From Sphingomonas gei (GTDB lineage: Bacteria; Pseudomonadota; Alphaproteobacteria; Sphingomonadales; Sphingomonadaceae), in assembly GCF_004792685.1 (NCBI RefSeq), contig NZ_SRXT01000006.1, forward strand, positions 124,001 through 188,000: 64,000 nucleotides of DNA, in the 5' to 3' direction. This document shows, piece by piece, positions 32,240-41,659 of this stretch. The translations under genes were made by a program, and so were the position numbers. Each line of letters opens with the position of its first letter. Within the stretch, counting starts at the first letter, position 1. The notes below the pieces were generated by a model that saw only the letters and a program-made list of their open reading frames with translations, was not told where the DNA came from and did not search any database.

Positions 32240-32931
32240 TATGACAGCTTCACCGAGAATACATTGCCGCGACCTTCGTCCGGTAAAGGCAGCGAAATGT
32301 AACCATTTGCGGGATTGCGGACATACGCCAGATATTCCGGCTCGAAGGCATTTTCGCCCAGGATCACGGCGCCCGGCTTCAAGCGTGGCTCGACCAGCTT
32401 GAGCACCGGTAGGTATAGCGAGAACGCCCCGTCGACCAGCAGGAGGTCGACGTCTCCGCCGACGTCCTCGAGCGTTTCGAGCCCATCGCCGGCTCGGATA
32501 TCGACGAGATCGCCTAGTCCGGCTGCATCGAGATTGGCACGCGCGCGCGACACCTTGCCGGCTTCCATCTCGCTGCCCACCAGATGACCTCCGCCATTGT
32601 CGCGAAGCGCGGCGGCGAGATAGATCGTCGAAATCCCCATCGATGTCCCGAACTCGACGATCCGGGTCGCTTTGGCGGCGCGCGCGACCGCATAGAGGAA
32701 CCGGCCATAATCGGGCGAGACGGCCAGGAAATTGTCGGCGCGATCGCGATAGACCGCGTGATAGTCGGCGCGTTCATGCGCGAGCAAATCCGCGACGAGG
32801 GCCTCGATGGATGCGCCGGGCGCCGCAATCTTGGCCTGCATTGCCTCGAAATGCTCCCGGTCACTCGCTTCGGCGTCGCGGTGAAGCGCTTCCAGGAGAT
32901 CGGCGACGCGGCTGCTGTTCAGCGTGTTCAT
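32239..32931 (-). CDS. Class I SAM-dependent O-methyltransferase
   Basis: The product (230 aa) is a Rossmann-type O-methyltransferase. It has the SAM-binding motif I RIVEFGTSMGISTIYLAAAL, the acidic residue of motif II in GSEMEAGK, and the metal/catechol-type region VDLLLVDGAFSLYLPVLKLVEPRLKPGAVILGENAF. It has a helical N-terminal cap. Likely substrates are small phenolics or catechol-type molecules, but this cannot be fixed. It is coupled to the SIP-family reductase and divergent from an AraC gene, which suggests one regulated unit. Confidence 0.85.
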   Translation of the reverse strand: MNTLNSSRVADLLEALHRDAEASDREHFEAMQAKIAAPGASIEALVADLLAHERADYHAVYRDRADNFLAVSPDYGRFLYAVARAAKATRIVEFGTSMGISTIYLAAALRDNGGGHLVGSEMEAGKVSRARANLDAAGLGDLVDIRAGDGLETLEDVGGDVDLLLVDGAFSLYLPVLKLVEPRLKPGAVILGENAFEPEYLAYVRNPANGYISLPLPDEGRGNVFSVKLS

Positions 32932-33077
32932 GTTGGTCCTTACCCATGCCCAAGGCCGGAGTGGCTCGACGGGACGATGGCGATGCGATAGCGGAGCGTC
33001 ATGCTGGCGTCATTCCGAAGGCCTGACAGAATGTTATCCAATATCGCCACCACGCGTCCTTTGCCTGAACGGCGCCC

Positions 33078-33881
33078 ATGCCGATCCTGAACGCGTTGCA
33101 GGAAATCGAATGGGTCGACCCCGATGACGTCCCGCGCCCGATCGTCGCGTTCGGCGCGGAGATGTCCGATGTCGGCGGGTTCGAGCTCGATCGACATCGC
33201 CACAAGAAGGGCCAGATGCTGCTCGTCCAGCGCGGCGCCCTTAGTTGCGAGGTCGAGGGCGGGCTGTGGATCGTGCCGCCGCGCAGTGCAATCTGGATAC
33301 CCGGCGGTGCGTTGCACGCCATCAAGGCCACGGGCGCGCTTGCGGGGTATAATGCTTTCGTCGATCCCGCGGTCGACAAGCATTTGCCAAAAGCCTGTTG
33401 TGCGGTCTCGGTGACACCGTTGCTGCGCGAGCTTCTGACACGCGCGGCGCATTTGCCGTATCTCTATGAGGAAGGCGGCGCGAATACACGGCTGGTCGCG
33501 GTGCTGCTCGACGAACTCGCAGTGGCGCAGATCGAGGATCTGCATCTGCCGATGCCGACCGACCCGCGGCTGCGCAGGATCGTCGACGAAATGATGGCGT
33601 CGCCGGCGAACCGGGGGACTCTGGCAAGCTGGGCGCGACACGCCGGGATGAGCGAACGTACGCTGCTACGCCTTATCGGGCGGGAAACAGGCATGACTTT
33701 CGGTCGCTGGCGCCAACAGCTCGGCGTCGTGTTGGCCGTCAAGTGGCTGGCCGGCGGCGCCTCGATCCAGCAGGTGACCACCGACCTGGGGTATGAGAGC
33801 GTGCCCAGCTTCGTGACGATGTTTCGCAAGGCGCTCGGCACCTCGCCAGGACGATATATGGCAGAGCGCTACTCCGGCTGA
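33078..33881 (+). CDS. AraC family transcriptional regulator
   Basis: The product (267 aa) has an N-terminal cupin sensing domain (HRHKKGQMLLVQRGALSCEVEGGLWIVPPRSAIWIPGGALHAIKATG). A C-terminal AraC DNA-binding domain with two HTHs follows (LASWARHAGMSERTLLRLIGRETGMTFGRWRQQ and IQQVTTDLGYESVPSFVTMFRKALGTSPGRYM). The 146-bp divergent gap with the methyltransferase/SIP pair suggests it controls them. The ligand is unknown. Length and domain order are normal for the NimR-type subfamily. Confidence 0.92.
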   Translation: MPILNALQEIEWVDPDDVPRPIVAFGAEMSDVGGFELDRHRHKKGQMLLVQRGALSCEVEGGLWIVPPRSAIWIPGGALHAIKATGALAGYNAFVDPAVDKHLPKACCAVSVTPLLRELLTRAAHLPYLYEEGGANTRLVAVLLDELAVAQIEDLHLPMPTDPRLRRIVDEMMASPANRGTLASWARHAGMSERTLLRLIGRETGMTFGRWRQQLGVVLAVKWLAGGASIQQVTTDLGYESVPSFVTMFRKALGTSPGRYMAERYSG

Positions 33882-33979
33882 CCGGCTGTGCCGATGAGGT
33901 CCGCTCGTGACTTGGCCGCACTGATGACTACATCGTCGCCGACCCTGTCCAACTTTCACTTTAACACGGAGTGATTTCC

Positions 33980-34330
33980 ATGCTCGTTCGCAAATTCTCT
34001 CTCGCCGATGCCGATTTCGAGCGTTCCCCAGGACAGGATGGGGAAGTCTTCGCAGCAAATGTCGTCGACCAGCGCGACGGCGCGCCGATCACAATTGGTT
34101 ACGGACGCTACGGACCCGATCAAAGCATCGATGAGACGCTAGCCGTCGACGACGTCATGGTCGTCCTGGAGGGCCGATTGTCGGTTTCGTCTGAAGCCGG
34201 CACAGTCACCGCCGGGCCCGGCGAAATCGTCCATATGCCCAAAGGCGTCAAGGTCACCATCCGCTCGCACGAGCAAGGGGCGGTCACCGCTTATGTCACC
34301 TACCCGCACTGGCAGGAGGCGCACGCCTAG
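33980..34330 (+). CDS. Cupin-domain protein (EutQ-like)
   Basis: The product (116 aa) is a single small cupin, with a jelly-roll pattern DDVMVVLEGRLSVSSEAGTVTAGPGEIVHMPKGVKVTIRS. Canonical metal-binding histidines of cupin motif 1 are not present; one His occurs in motif 2. The C-terminal YVTYPHWQEAHA resembles EutQ-like stand-alone cupins. The ATG at 33980 lies 8 nt after GGAG, so I prefer it to the GTG at 33971. It follows the AraC gene by ~100 bp. Enzymatic role is undetermined. The ~210 bp after it hold no gene I can support. Confidence 0.7.
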   Translation: MLVRKFSLADADFERSPGQDGEVFAANVVDQRDGAPITIGYGRYGPDQSIDETLAVDDVMVVLEGRLSVSSEAGTVTAGPGEIVHMPKGVKVTIRSHEQGAVTAYVTYPHWQEAHA

Positions 34331-34540
34331 CGCCGGCAGCTCTCAAGCCTGCTCGCTGGTTGCGACGGCGACCGTGCATGGGTGCGAGACACTTGGCGTT
34401 CCTGAGATCTCCTGCAGCGGGACACGCACGCCGCATCGCGTATCGGGTGTCCGTCATGCGTTGCTCTTACGCTGCCGGCGGGCATGGCCATCGCCTTCTC
34501 TTGATTGACGAAGTCAGGAGCCGAGGGACTGATCTTGCGT

Positions 34541-35578
34541 CTAAGGGCGGCGCTCGGAGATGACGAGCAGGACCCGGCTCGCGTCGGACAGACCCAGGCG
34601 CTTTCTTTCGATCGGGTCCGTCGCCGCAATCAGCAGGCCGGCGAGGCCTGCTGCGCCCGAGGCTGTGCTGTCGATCGCCGAGGCTGTGAGCGCGGCCTCG
34701 GCGCGCAGTAGGTCCGCCTCGTCGACGAGCAGCGACCGAGCGTGGTGGTGAATTAGGCGGCGTAGGGCAGGCACTGAGGCGAGGCCGCATGACAGCATCT
34801 CCGCGGAGGTCTCCAGTCCGCCATCGATCCGTTCGGCGCGCCCGAGGATAAGGGCATGCGCAACACAGGCCGCAGTGCTCGGTTCGACGACCACGATCCG
34901 CGGTCCGCCCGAGCGACCGGAGCCAAGGCCGTCGGCCATGGCCGACGCCAGACCGCCGACGCCGGCCTGGATGAACTGATGGGTAGGCAGGGGTTGGGAG
35001 CGCCGCCGAAGTTCGCTGCGGATCTCGCGGGCGATCACCTGGTAGCCCGCCATCACGTCCGCCACCACCGGGTGATTGGGATCTTGCGTCGTGTCCGGGA
35101 TCAAGAGACCCGCTCCGGCCGCCGCGGCCGTGGCCGCAATGGAGACCGCATCGTCATAGGTGCCCGGCACTCGGACGACCTCCGCCCCAAGCGCCTCGAT
35201 ACGATCCGCACGGTCGTCGCGGACGGCGGCGGGGAGATAGATGCGGGCGCTGGCCCCGGCCCGGTGGGCGGCCGCGGCCACGGATAGACCATGGTTTCCA
35301 TCACTGGCGCATAGCAGGGTGGGGCAGGGGCCGTACCTGCCGGGATTGGCCAGCAACTGCACAATATCCAGCGCGCCGACTGCACGGGCGATTGCCCTCA
35401 GGCCCGCGATCGTGCCGCCGAGGGCTTTGAAATTGCCGAACGGACGCCTGGTTTCGAGCTTTAGCAGAAGCTGACCGATGCCGGCCTTTGATGCGAGAGC
35501 CGGAGCTTCGGCCAGGGGTGTGGGGGCATGATCGGGCCAGATGGCGAGGAGGTCTGAGTCGGTAAGGGTGTTGTGCAT
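34541..35578 (-). CDS. PLP-dependent diaminopropionate ammonia-lyase-like enzyme
   Basis: The product (345 aa) is a fold-type II PLP enzyme. The Schiff-base lysine is Lys51 in RRPFGNFKALGGTIAG. The cofactor region LLCASDGNHGLSVAAAAHRAGA and the motif QAGVGGLASAMADGL (phosphate-binding) match diaminopropionate ammonia-lyase, which makes pyruvate and ammonia from 2,3-diaminopropionate. Threonine dehydratase-like enzymes are the alternative. The ATG at 35578 was chosen over an in-frame start 23 codons upstream. The adjacent AsnC-type regulator, ~100 bp upstream on the same strand, fits amino-acid control. Confidence 0.85.
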   Translation of the reverse strand: MHNTLTDSDLLAIWPDHAPTPLAEAPALASKAGIGQLLLKLETRRPFGNFKALGGTIAGLRAIARAVGALDIVQLLANPGRYGPCPTLLCASDGNHGLSVAAAAHRAGASARIYLPAAVRDDRADRIEALGAEVVRVPGTYDDAVSIAATAAAAGAGLLIPDTTQDPNHPVVADVMAGYQVIAREIRSELRRRSQPLPTHQFIQAGVGGLASAMADGLGSGRSGGPRIVVVEPSTAACVAHALILGRAERIDGGLETSAEMLSCGLASVPALRRLIHHHARSLLVDEADLLRAEAALTASAIDSTASGAAGLAGLLIAATDPIERKRLGLSDASRVLLVISERRP

Positions 35579-35679
35579 CAGACCATCATGCCGGGAATCG
35601 CCGCCGTCAGACGGCGACGTCGAGGAGGGGGGGCGGCTATTCCGCAATCATCGCGCTCTGGGCGCGGTTTCGGAGCGCG

Positions 35680-36156
35680 TCAGGCGTCGGGACGCTCCGG
35701 GATCGGGATGGTCAGCCCGCGCTTGATAATGCCTAAAGCAACGTTGGTGGTGAAGCGTTTGACATTGACGTTTTCGGTGACCAGCCGGGCCATCAACCCG
35801 TCATAGGCCTCCGTGTCCGGCGCCGTGATAACGAGGACGAAATCCGCCTCACCGGTCACATAGAATGCCTGCTGGATGTGCGGTTCGGCTGCCAGCCACC
35901 GGCGCAGTTCGGCGAGCAGTTTCGGCTGTTCGCGCTCGACATGAAGACCGACAATGAAGAAGGTTGGCCGGCCGGCCTTGCGCGGGTCCACGACGGCAAT
36001 GTCGCGCGTGATCACGCCCTCTTCGCGAAGGCGGCGCAGCCTACGCTGGATGGCAGACGGCGATAGGGCAACGCGCTCAGCCAGCTGCTCGGCGGTTCGG
36101 CTGCAATCTTCCTGAACGAGGTTCAGCAGAGTTCTGTCAAAGGCATCAAGCTGCAT
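35680..36156 (-). CDS. Lrp/AsnC family transcriptional regulator
   Basis: The product (158 aa) has the N-terminal AsnC-type HTH (FDRTLLNLVQEDCSRTAEQLAERVALSPSAIQRRLRRLREEGVI). A C-terminal RAM ligand-binding domain follows (PHIQQAFYVTGEADFVLVITAPDTEAYDGLM and NVKRFTTNVAL). Lrp-family octamers usually regulate amino-acid enzymes next door, here the PLP ammonia-lyase. The ATG at 36156 begins the family's typical MxLDxFDRxLL N-terminus. The upstream in-frame part is not family-like. Confidence 0.92.
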   Translation of the reverse strand: MQLDAFDRTLLNLVQEDCSRTAEQLAERVALSPSAIQRRLRRLREEGVITRDIAVVDPRKAGRPTFFIVGLHVEREQPKLLAELRRWLAAEPHIQQAFYVTGEADFVLVITAPDTEAYDGLMARLVTENVNVKRFTTNVALGIIKRGLTIPIPERPDA

Positions 36157-36194
36157 TTGGTCAGTATACCCCCGAACTGCGCAGAATTCCTGCG

Positions 36195-36359
36195 CTATTG
36201 GGCCAAAACTTGCCGCTCGGCGGCGGGCGTGAGGTTTAGAAAGACCTGATCCCCCCGGTGAGGCGCCCAATGAACCTCTGCAAGACTCCAGACCTCCTTC
36301 ACCTCTCTACGATCTTGAGGGTTGCCGCCGTGCTGGCTCAGGTGCTGCATGACGCCCAT
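36195..36359 (-). CDS. Doubtful small open frame
   Basis: A 54-codon frame starts MGVMQHLSQHGGNPQDRRE and ends FLNLTPAAERQVLAQ. It lies in the ~245-bp gap between the AsnC and GST genes. The sequence is amphipathic and has no compositional bias against being a protein, but its third-position GC is lower than in neighbouring genes and I know no family for it. It may be a remnant or leader, or no gene at all. Confidence 0.2.
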   Translation of the reverse strand: MGVMQHLSQHGGNPQDRREVKEVWSLAEVHWAPHRGDQVFLNLTPAAERQVLAQ

Positions 36360-36402
36360 CGCAACACTGTCACTATCTGAGCCTCTGGGTCGGGAACCCG
36401 CC

Positions 36403-37080
36403 ATGTCGATGACTCTCCTGTACCAAACGCATTCCCCCTTTGCCCGAAAGGCGCTGGTGTTCGCCCACGAGGTCGGGCTGGCTGATCAGTTGAACGTCGT
36501 TCACCACGAAACTAGCCCAACGGTTCGCAACGACGTTGTCTTCACGGAGAATCCGCTCGGCAAAGTCCCCGTCCTGCTCCGCCAGGGGCTCGCGCCAATT
36601 TTCGATTCCGACGTCATATGCGCTTATCTCGATACCCTGCACGAGCGGGAACCTCTCATTCCAGCCGCGAGCGAGCGCCGTTGGCAGGCACTCCAAGTCC
36701 AGGCCGTCGCTCAAGGCATCGCAGAAGCAGGAATCGCGGTGCGTTGGGAGACTGTCCGACGACCAGAGACCTTGCGCTACCCCGCGCTTGCCGAGGGCTA
36801 TGAGGCCAAGCTCGTCGCCAGTTACGACTGGCTGGAAGTGTCGCTCGACACGGGCGCCGACTTGCACGTCGGCCATATCGGCTTGGCGACCGCTTTGGCT
36901 TGGCTACAGTTCCGCGACTTGCCGTCGTTCCGGTCCGGCCGCCCACGTCTGTCCGAGTGGTTCGACGCTTTTGCGCAGCGCCCTTCAATGCTGGCGACTC
37001 CTCTCTTCGGAGACACGCACGACATCCGAATCCAGGTGCCCGAAACCCGGCGGGACAGGGCGAATTTCCCATCGAGGTAG
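36403..37080 (+). CDS. Glutathione S-transferase family protein
   Basis: The product (225 aa) has a thioredoxin-fold N-terminal domain with the active-site Ser/Tyr region LLYQTHSPFARKALVFAHEVG, the cis-Pro motif NPLGKVPVLL, and the glutathione-gamma-Glu pocket IFDSDVICAYLD. A helical C-terminal domain follows. This places it with bacterial GSTs of the beta-like or uncharacterised group; substrate unknown. The ATG at 36403 was picked as the first plausible start before the fold (36409 is an alternative). Confidence 0.88.
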   Translation: MSMTLLYQTHSPFARKALVFAHEVGLADQLNVVHHETSPTVRNDVVFTENPLGKVPVLLRQGLAPIFDSDVICAYLDTLHEREPLIPAASERRWQALQVQAVAQGIAEAGIAVRWETVRRPETLRYPALAEGYEAKLVASYDWLEVSLDTGADLHVGHIGLATALAWLQFRDLPSFRSGRPRLSEWFDAFAQRPSMLATPLFGDTHDIRIQVPETRRDRANFPSR

Positions 37081-37119
37081 GCGGCCACGGCAATCGGAGC
37101 GAGCCGGCCGTGCAGCCCT

Positions 37120-38304
37120 TCAGGCAGCGGTAGCGCTTTTGCCCGCCGCATGCGCGATACCGCGCTCTAGGCCGCGCAACTCGGCAAGCCCGCGCATCCG
37201 CCCGAGCAAGGAATAGCCGGGCAGCATCTGCTTCGCCAGATCGTCGAGCATTTGGTGGCCATGATCGGGGCGCATCGGTATCGAACGACCCTCGCGCTGC
37301 TGCAAGTCGTGGATCGCGCCGACCAAAACCGCCATCTGCGCGTCGCCTTCGAGATGCGCGGCTTCGTGGAAGCTGCCCTCTCCCTCGCGCTGGACCGAGC
37401 GAAGATGCAGAAAACCGATGCGATCGCCCAGCCGCTCGATCATGCCGGGCAGGTCGTTGTCGGCGCGGACGCCGAACGATCCTGCGCAGAAGCACAGGCC
37501 GTTGGAGCGATTGGGAACCCGCTGGAACAACGCCGCGACGTCCTGCTCGGTGCTGACCACCCGCGGCAGCCCGAACAGCGCGAACGGCGGATCGTCGGGA
37601 TGGACGACGAGGCGCAGATCGTGTTCATCGGCGACGGGGCACACCGCCTCGAGGAACGCGATATGATTGCCGCGCAGCGTATCGGCGTCGATCCTGTCAT
37701 ATTGCGCGAGCGCATCGCGGAACTGCGCGATGGTGAAAGTCTCTTCGCTCCCTGGCAGGCCGGCGAGGATGGTACGCTCGAGCCGCTGGCATGCGGCATC
37801 GTCCATCGCCTGGAAGCGGCGCTCGGCGCGGGCGCGCAGCTCGGGAGGATAGTCGCGTTCGGCATTGGGGCGGCGCAGCATGTACAGGTCGAACACCGCC
37901 GCCGCCTCGAGCTCGAAGCGCAGCGCGAGCGCACCATCAGGCATCGCCCAAGCCAGGTCGGTACGCGTCCAGTCGAGCACCGGCATGAAATTATAGGTGA
38001 CGGTGCGAATGCCCTCGGCTGCCAGATTGGCGAGGCTGACGCGGTAGGCATGGATCAGCGCGTCCCATCCGGCCCTCCGCGTCTTGATCGCCTCGTGGAC
38101 CGGCAGGCTCTCGACCACCGTCCAGCCAAGCCCCGCCGCCTCGATCACTGCCTTGCGTGCGCGGATCGCCCCGCGCGGCCAGATCTCCCCGTTGGGGATC
38201 TCGTGCAGCGCGGTGACGACCTCGGATGCGCCTGCCTGGCGGATGTCGCTTAACGAGACCGGATCCGATGGGCCGAACCAGCGCATCGTCTCGGTCATCA
38301 ACAT
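37120..38304 (-). CDS. uxuA: Mannonate dehydratase UxuA
   Basis: The product (394 aa) catalyses D-mannonate to 2-keto-3-deoxygluconate in hexuronate catabolism. Family motifs are MRWFGPSDPVSLSDIRQAGASEVVTALHEIPNGEIWP, YNFMPVLDWTRTDLAW, LRLVVHPDDPPFALFGLPRVVST, LCFCAGSFGVRADNDL and SIPMRPDHGHQMLDDL. The start is ATG 38304 with AGGAGG 8 nt upstream. It lies 20 bp after the TonB receptor stop on the same strand, so a receptor-uxuA operon is likely. This is the clearest sign that the locus feeds a uronate or related acid sugar. Confidence 0.95.
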   Translation of the reverse strand: MLMTETMRWFGPSDPVSLSDIRQAGASEVVTALHEIPNGEIWPRGAIRARKAVIEAAGLGWTVVESLPVHEAIKTRRAGWDALIHAYRVSLANLAAEGIRTVTYNFMPVLDWTRTDLAWAMPDGALALRFELEAAAVFDLYMLRRPNAERDYPPELRARAERRFQAMDDAACQRLERTILAGLPGSEETFTIAQFRDALAQYDRIDADTLRGNHIAFLEAVCPVADEHDLRLVVHPDDPPFALFGLPRVVSTEQDVAALFQRVPNRSNGLCFCAGSFGVRADNDLPGMIERLGDRIGFLHLRSVQREGEGSFHEAAHLEGDAQMAVLVGAIHDLQQREGRSIPMRPDHGHQMLDDLAKQMLPGYSLLGRMRGLAELRGLERGIAHAAGKSATAA

Positions 38305-38324
38305 CAATCGCTCCTCCTGGGCGG

Positions 38325-41300
38325 TCAGAACTGGAAGTTGAGCGCCAGCGCATAGGTCCGCCCGAAATACGCGGTGTACAGCGGGTCCTGCCGCACCGTG
38401 TCGACGGTCAGGCGATTGGTCTCGTTGGTGATGTTCGAGACTTCGGCGATCAGCTTGATATTGTCGTTGATGTTGTACGACGCCGAGGCGTCGACGAAGA
38501 TCGAGCTCGCATTCGACGTCGAATCGGCGTCGACTGAGCCGCTCGGCACCGCGGTGAGGAACGCCGCGCGATAGTTTACTGTCGAGCGGATGCTGAACTT
38601 CTTGTCTTCATAGTACAGCGTCCCGCTCGCGGTCTCCGGCGACAGGCCGACCAGTGGCGCCGTGCGCGAGAGCGTCGGCGAGATGACATAGTTGATGTTC
38701 GAGCGAACGCGCGTGTAGTTGCCGAGCGCGCCGAAATTGCTCAGCGCTCCCGGCAGGAAGCGGAACGGCAGTTGCACGTTCAGCTCGAAACCGCGCAGCG
38801 GGCCGCCCGGGGTGTTATTGCTGCGCTGGACGGTGAACTGGTCGGTCGGGCGTAGCTGCGTGCCGTCGAGCAAGGTCAAAGGCAGGCCGATGTCCTGGAA
38901 GGCGACCTGCTGACTCGTCGTCTGGATGTAGGTCTCGATGTTTTTGTAGAAATAAGCGACCGAGATCAGCGAGCCGGGGGCGAAATACCATTCGAGCGCC
39001 GCGTCGAAGGTGTTGGCGCGGATCGGCTCGAGGAAGGGATTGCTGAACGATGCGGTTTGGATGACCAGATTGGCCGAGCCTGCCGGGATCAGCTGCCCGT
39101 ACGCCGGCCGCGACATCACGCGAGCGGCGGACGCGCGTGCGATGAGGTTGGACGTGAGGTCCAGCGCGAGATTGGCGGAGGGCAGCCAGTCCTCGTAGCT
39201 GCGGCCGACCTCCGAAATGACGAAGCGGGACGGGTAGGTCGAGCCGGCCGGCGCGGCGGTGGTGATCGGACCATAGGTGTCCAGCCGGGTATGGACGTAG
39301 CGCACGCCGGCGTCGCCGCGCAGCGAGAAGGGCAAGGTCTCCGCGGTGTTGAACTTGACCATCCAATAGCCCGACCAGTATTTTTCCTCGACGCCGCCAA
39401 AGGTGCCCTTTGCGCATTCGACGCTGCAATAGACGTAGCTGTCGAGATCGACGGCGCTGCGGAACTTGTCGGGGTCGACCGAGACGAAATCCTGCAGCTG
39501 CCCGTCGAGATTCTTGCCCACTCCGCTGGTCACCGAGGTGAAGCTCGACAGAGAGACGCCCGCCGGTAGCGCAAGCGGCGTTCCGGTGGCGAGCTGGCGC
39601 TCGCGCGCGGTGTATTTGTTGGTGCGATACTGGCCGCCGGTCTGGACCGTGAAGCCGGGCGCCGCCTTCCATTCGGTGTTCAGCTCGAACGTCTTGCTGG
39701 TGATCGTGTTGCGGCGGATGAAGTTCGACAGCTGGCCGCGCTGGTCGCCGTTTGCGAGCGGCGGACCGTATTGGAACAGCGCAGCGTTGGTGGTGTCGAT
39801 GCCATAGCCGATCTTCGGGATATCGGGGTTGTCGCGGAAATCGATCGAAAAGTTGCGACTGTCGTTAGAATCGATCGCCACCTGGAGGCGGTTCACGTCC
39901 AATTTGGACTCGTTGATGCCGGCGAGGCCGAACACGCGGAAGCTGTCAGAGAAGCGGTGATCCAGGTTGAGATTCACCTGCCGGTAGGTCGAGGTGAACC
40001 TTTCGTCCTGCATTTCCGAACGCAGATCGACGCCGTCGAACAGGCCGTGGATCAGCGATCCGTTGTCGTCGACTTCGATTTCGCGGACCGAGGTCAGCGG
40101 CTGGCCGTTGTTCGAAATCGCGCGGCCGAACGAACGCGCGTCGAACATCTGATCGAGCCGGTTGACCTTGAAGCGCGAATAGAGCCCGTCGATCGAGATG
40201 TCGGTGTCTTCGCTCGGCTTCCATTGCAGCGTCAGCGTGCCGGCGATGCGCTCCTGATCCTGCGTGCTCTTCACCGGTCGTGGAAGGCGCGGCAGGTACA
40301 CGCCGCCGCCCGGACGTCCGTTCACCCCGGTGCGGCTCATGACATAGTCATAGGCCGCTTGGGTGCTGGTGCGCGGGTTGCCGGTGCTGCAGTTATTGGC
40401 GTCCGAGCCAAGCGGAGTGCCGTTCGGCTGAGTGTAGCCTGGGACGGGGCTCGACACCGGTGCGCCCTTGTAGACATAGCCGACCGGAGTGCAGAACGGG
40501 AAAATCACCCCGGCATTCGCCGTGCCCGCCGGCTGCGCCAGACCATAGACCGTGGTCGGCACGACATCGACCGCGGAATAGGCATATTCCTCGATATGGC
40601 GCTTCGAATAGGCGATGCTGCCAAGTACGCCGAACGTGTCGCCGAACTTCTTCGAGATCAGCGCCGACAGCCGCGGGTCGGCCTTCTTGCTGATGTCGTT
40701 ATAGATTCCGCGCGCGGTGCCGGTGAGGACAAAGTCCTGGCGCTGGTCGAACGGCTTGGGCGCGCGCAGGTCGACCGTCGCGCCTAGCGAACCCTCCTCG
40801 ACATCGGCCGACAAAGTCTTGCGGACCGACAGCGACGAGAAGATCTCGGTGGGGAAGGTCACGAAGTCGAACGAGCGTCCGGTGGCGACACCGCCCCGGA
40901 TGTCGCTGCCGCTGACCTGCGACACGCCTTCCATGCCGTTGATGCGCACGCGGGTAAATTGCGAGCCAAGGCCGCGGACCGATATGTTGCGGCCCTCGCC
41001 GCCGTCGCCGCGCGACAGCGCGACTCCGGGGATGCGCTGCATCGATTCGGCGAGGTTCGAATCGGGGAATTTGCCGATGTCCTCGGAGACGATCGAATCG
41101 ACCGCGGCGGTTTCCTGGCGCTTGATGTTGAGCGCGTTGTTCAGCGAGGCGCGAAAGCCGGTGATGACGATGTCATCGGCCTGCGGGGGCGGCGCATCCG
41201 CGGTATCGACGGGCGCCGGGTCGGTCGCCTGATCGCTCGGCGGCGGTGCAGTCTGAGCGACCGCCGGCAAAGCGATCAGAAGTGCGACGATGTTGGTCGA

Positions 41301-41339
41301 TGCAAGCAATGCGTGCTTGCCACGGCTCTTCGGGTGCAT
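38325..41339 (-). CDS. TonB-dependent receptor, probable carbohydrate uptake
   Basis: The product (1004 aa) is an outer-membrane TonB-dependent transporter. It has a signal peptide (ending AVAQ), a plug domain (IVITGFRASLNNALNIKRQETAAVDSIVSEDIGKFPDSNLAESMQRIPGV and GSQFTRVRINGM) and a beta-barrel ending in Phe (ALALNFQF). The TonB-box region is the DDIVITG segment. The sequence type, with the IKR.ET..VDSIVSEDIGKFPD motif, is that of sphingomonad/xanthomonad/caulobacter receptors for plant carbohydrates. It is first in an operon with uxuA and divergent from the DUF1080/Gfo-Idh operon, so the substrate is probably an oligosaccharide or uronate. Confidence 0.93.
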   Translation of the reverse strand: MHPKSRGKHALLASTNIVALLIALPAVAQTAPPPSDQATDPAPVDTADAPPPQADDIVITGFRASLNNALNIKRQETAAVDSIVSEDIGKFPDSNLAESMQRIPGVALSRGDGGEGRNISVRGLGSQFTRVRINGMEGVSQVSGSDIRGGVATGRSFDFVTFPTEIFSSLSVRKTLSADVEEGSLGATVDLRAPKPFDQRQDFVLTGTARGIYNDISKKADPRLSALISKKFGDTFGVLGSIAYSKRHIEEYAYSAVDVVPTTVYGLAQPAGTANAGVIFPFCTPVGYVYKGAPVSSPVPGYTQPNGTPLGSDANNCSTGNPRTSTQAAYDYVMSRTGVNGRPGGGVYLPRLPRPVKSTQDQERIAGTLTLQWKPSEDTDISIDGLYSRFKVNRLDQMFDARSFGRAISNNGQPLTSVREIEVDDNGSLIHGLFDGVDLRSEMQDERFTSTYRQVNLNLDHRFSDSFRVFGLAGINESKLDVNRLQVAIDSNDSRNFSIDFRDNPDIPKIGYGIDTTNAALFQYGPPLANGDQRGQLSNFIRRNTITSKTFELNTEWKAAPGFTVQTGGQYRTNKYTARERQLATGTPLALPAGVSLSSFTSVTSGVGKNLDGQLQDFVSVDPDKFRSAVDLDSYVYCSVECAKGTFGGVEEKYWSGYWMVKFNTAETLPFSLRGDAGVRYVHTRLDTYGPITTAAPAGSTYPSRFVISEVGRSYEDWLPSANLALDLTSNLIARASAARVMSRPAYGQLIPAGSANLVIQTASFSNPFLEPIRANTFDAALEWYFAPGSLISVAYFYKNIETYIQTTSQQVAFQDIGLPLTLLDGTQLRPTDQFTVQRSNNTPGGPLRGFELNVQLPFRFLPGALSNFGALGNYTRVRSNINYVISPTLSRTAPLVGLSPETASGTLYYEDKKFSIRSTVNYRAAFLTAVPSGSVDADSTSNASSIFVDASASYNINDNIKLIAEVSNITNETNRLTVDTVRQDPLYTAYFGRTYALALNFQF

Positions 41340-41457
41340 TCCCCTCTCCCCTGTTTTGGCCAGTCGAAGTCGTCTGGCCGGCGCCTTTCCGGCAATTGGC
41401 GACTGAGCTAACATCGCGTTGACGTTATGACAACCTCGTCTGACAAATCGTCTGATG

Positions 41458-41468
41458 TGGTATGACCA
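41458..41468. promoter_or_regulatory. Possible FadR-subfamily GntR operator (TGGTATGACCA)
   Basis: TGGTATGACCA is a TGGT-N3-ACCA palindrome, the consensus type bound by FadR-subfamily GntR regulators such as those controlling hexuronate genes. It lies ~120 bp upstream of the TonB receptor start in the 320-bp divergent gap. Two direct copies of TCGTCTGA (41438-41445 and 41449-41456) lie on its left. The remainder of the gap, 41340-41659, shows no gene. No GntR gene is in the window, so the assignment is tentative. Confidence 0.4.
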
Positions 41469-41659
41469 GATTGCGCCGAAGCGTTGCGAAGGGGAGGTCG
41501 GCTTCTTGGCGGATGCTCAGGGAACGCAGGTGTGACAATCGCCGCACCCGGTGGTGGGGCGACCAATTAAATGTCTGACCTGTCTATTGCATGTGGCCCG
41601 ACCACTTAGTAGTCCTCGGACCGGAGAGGCCGTGCGATCGGCATAGCGAAAGGGCCAAG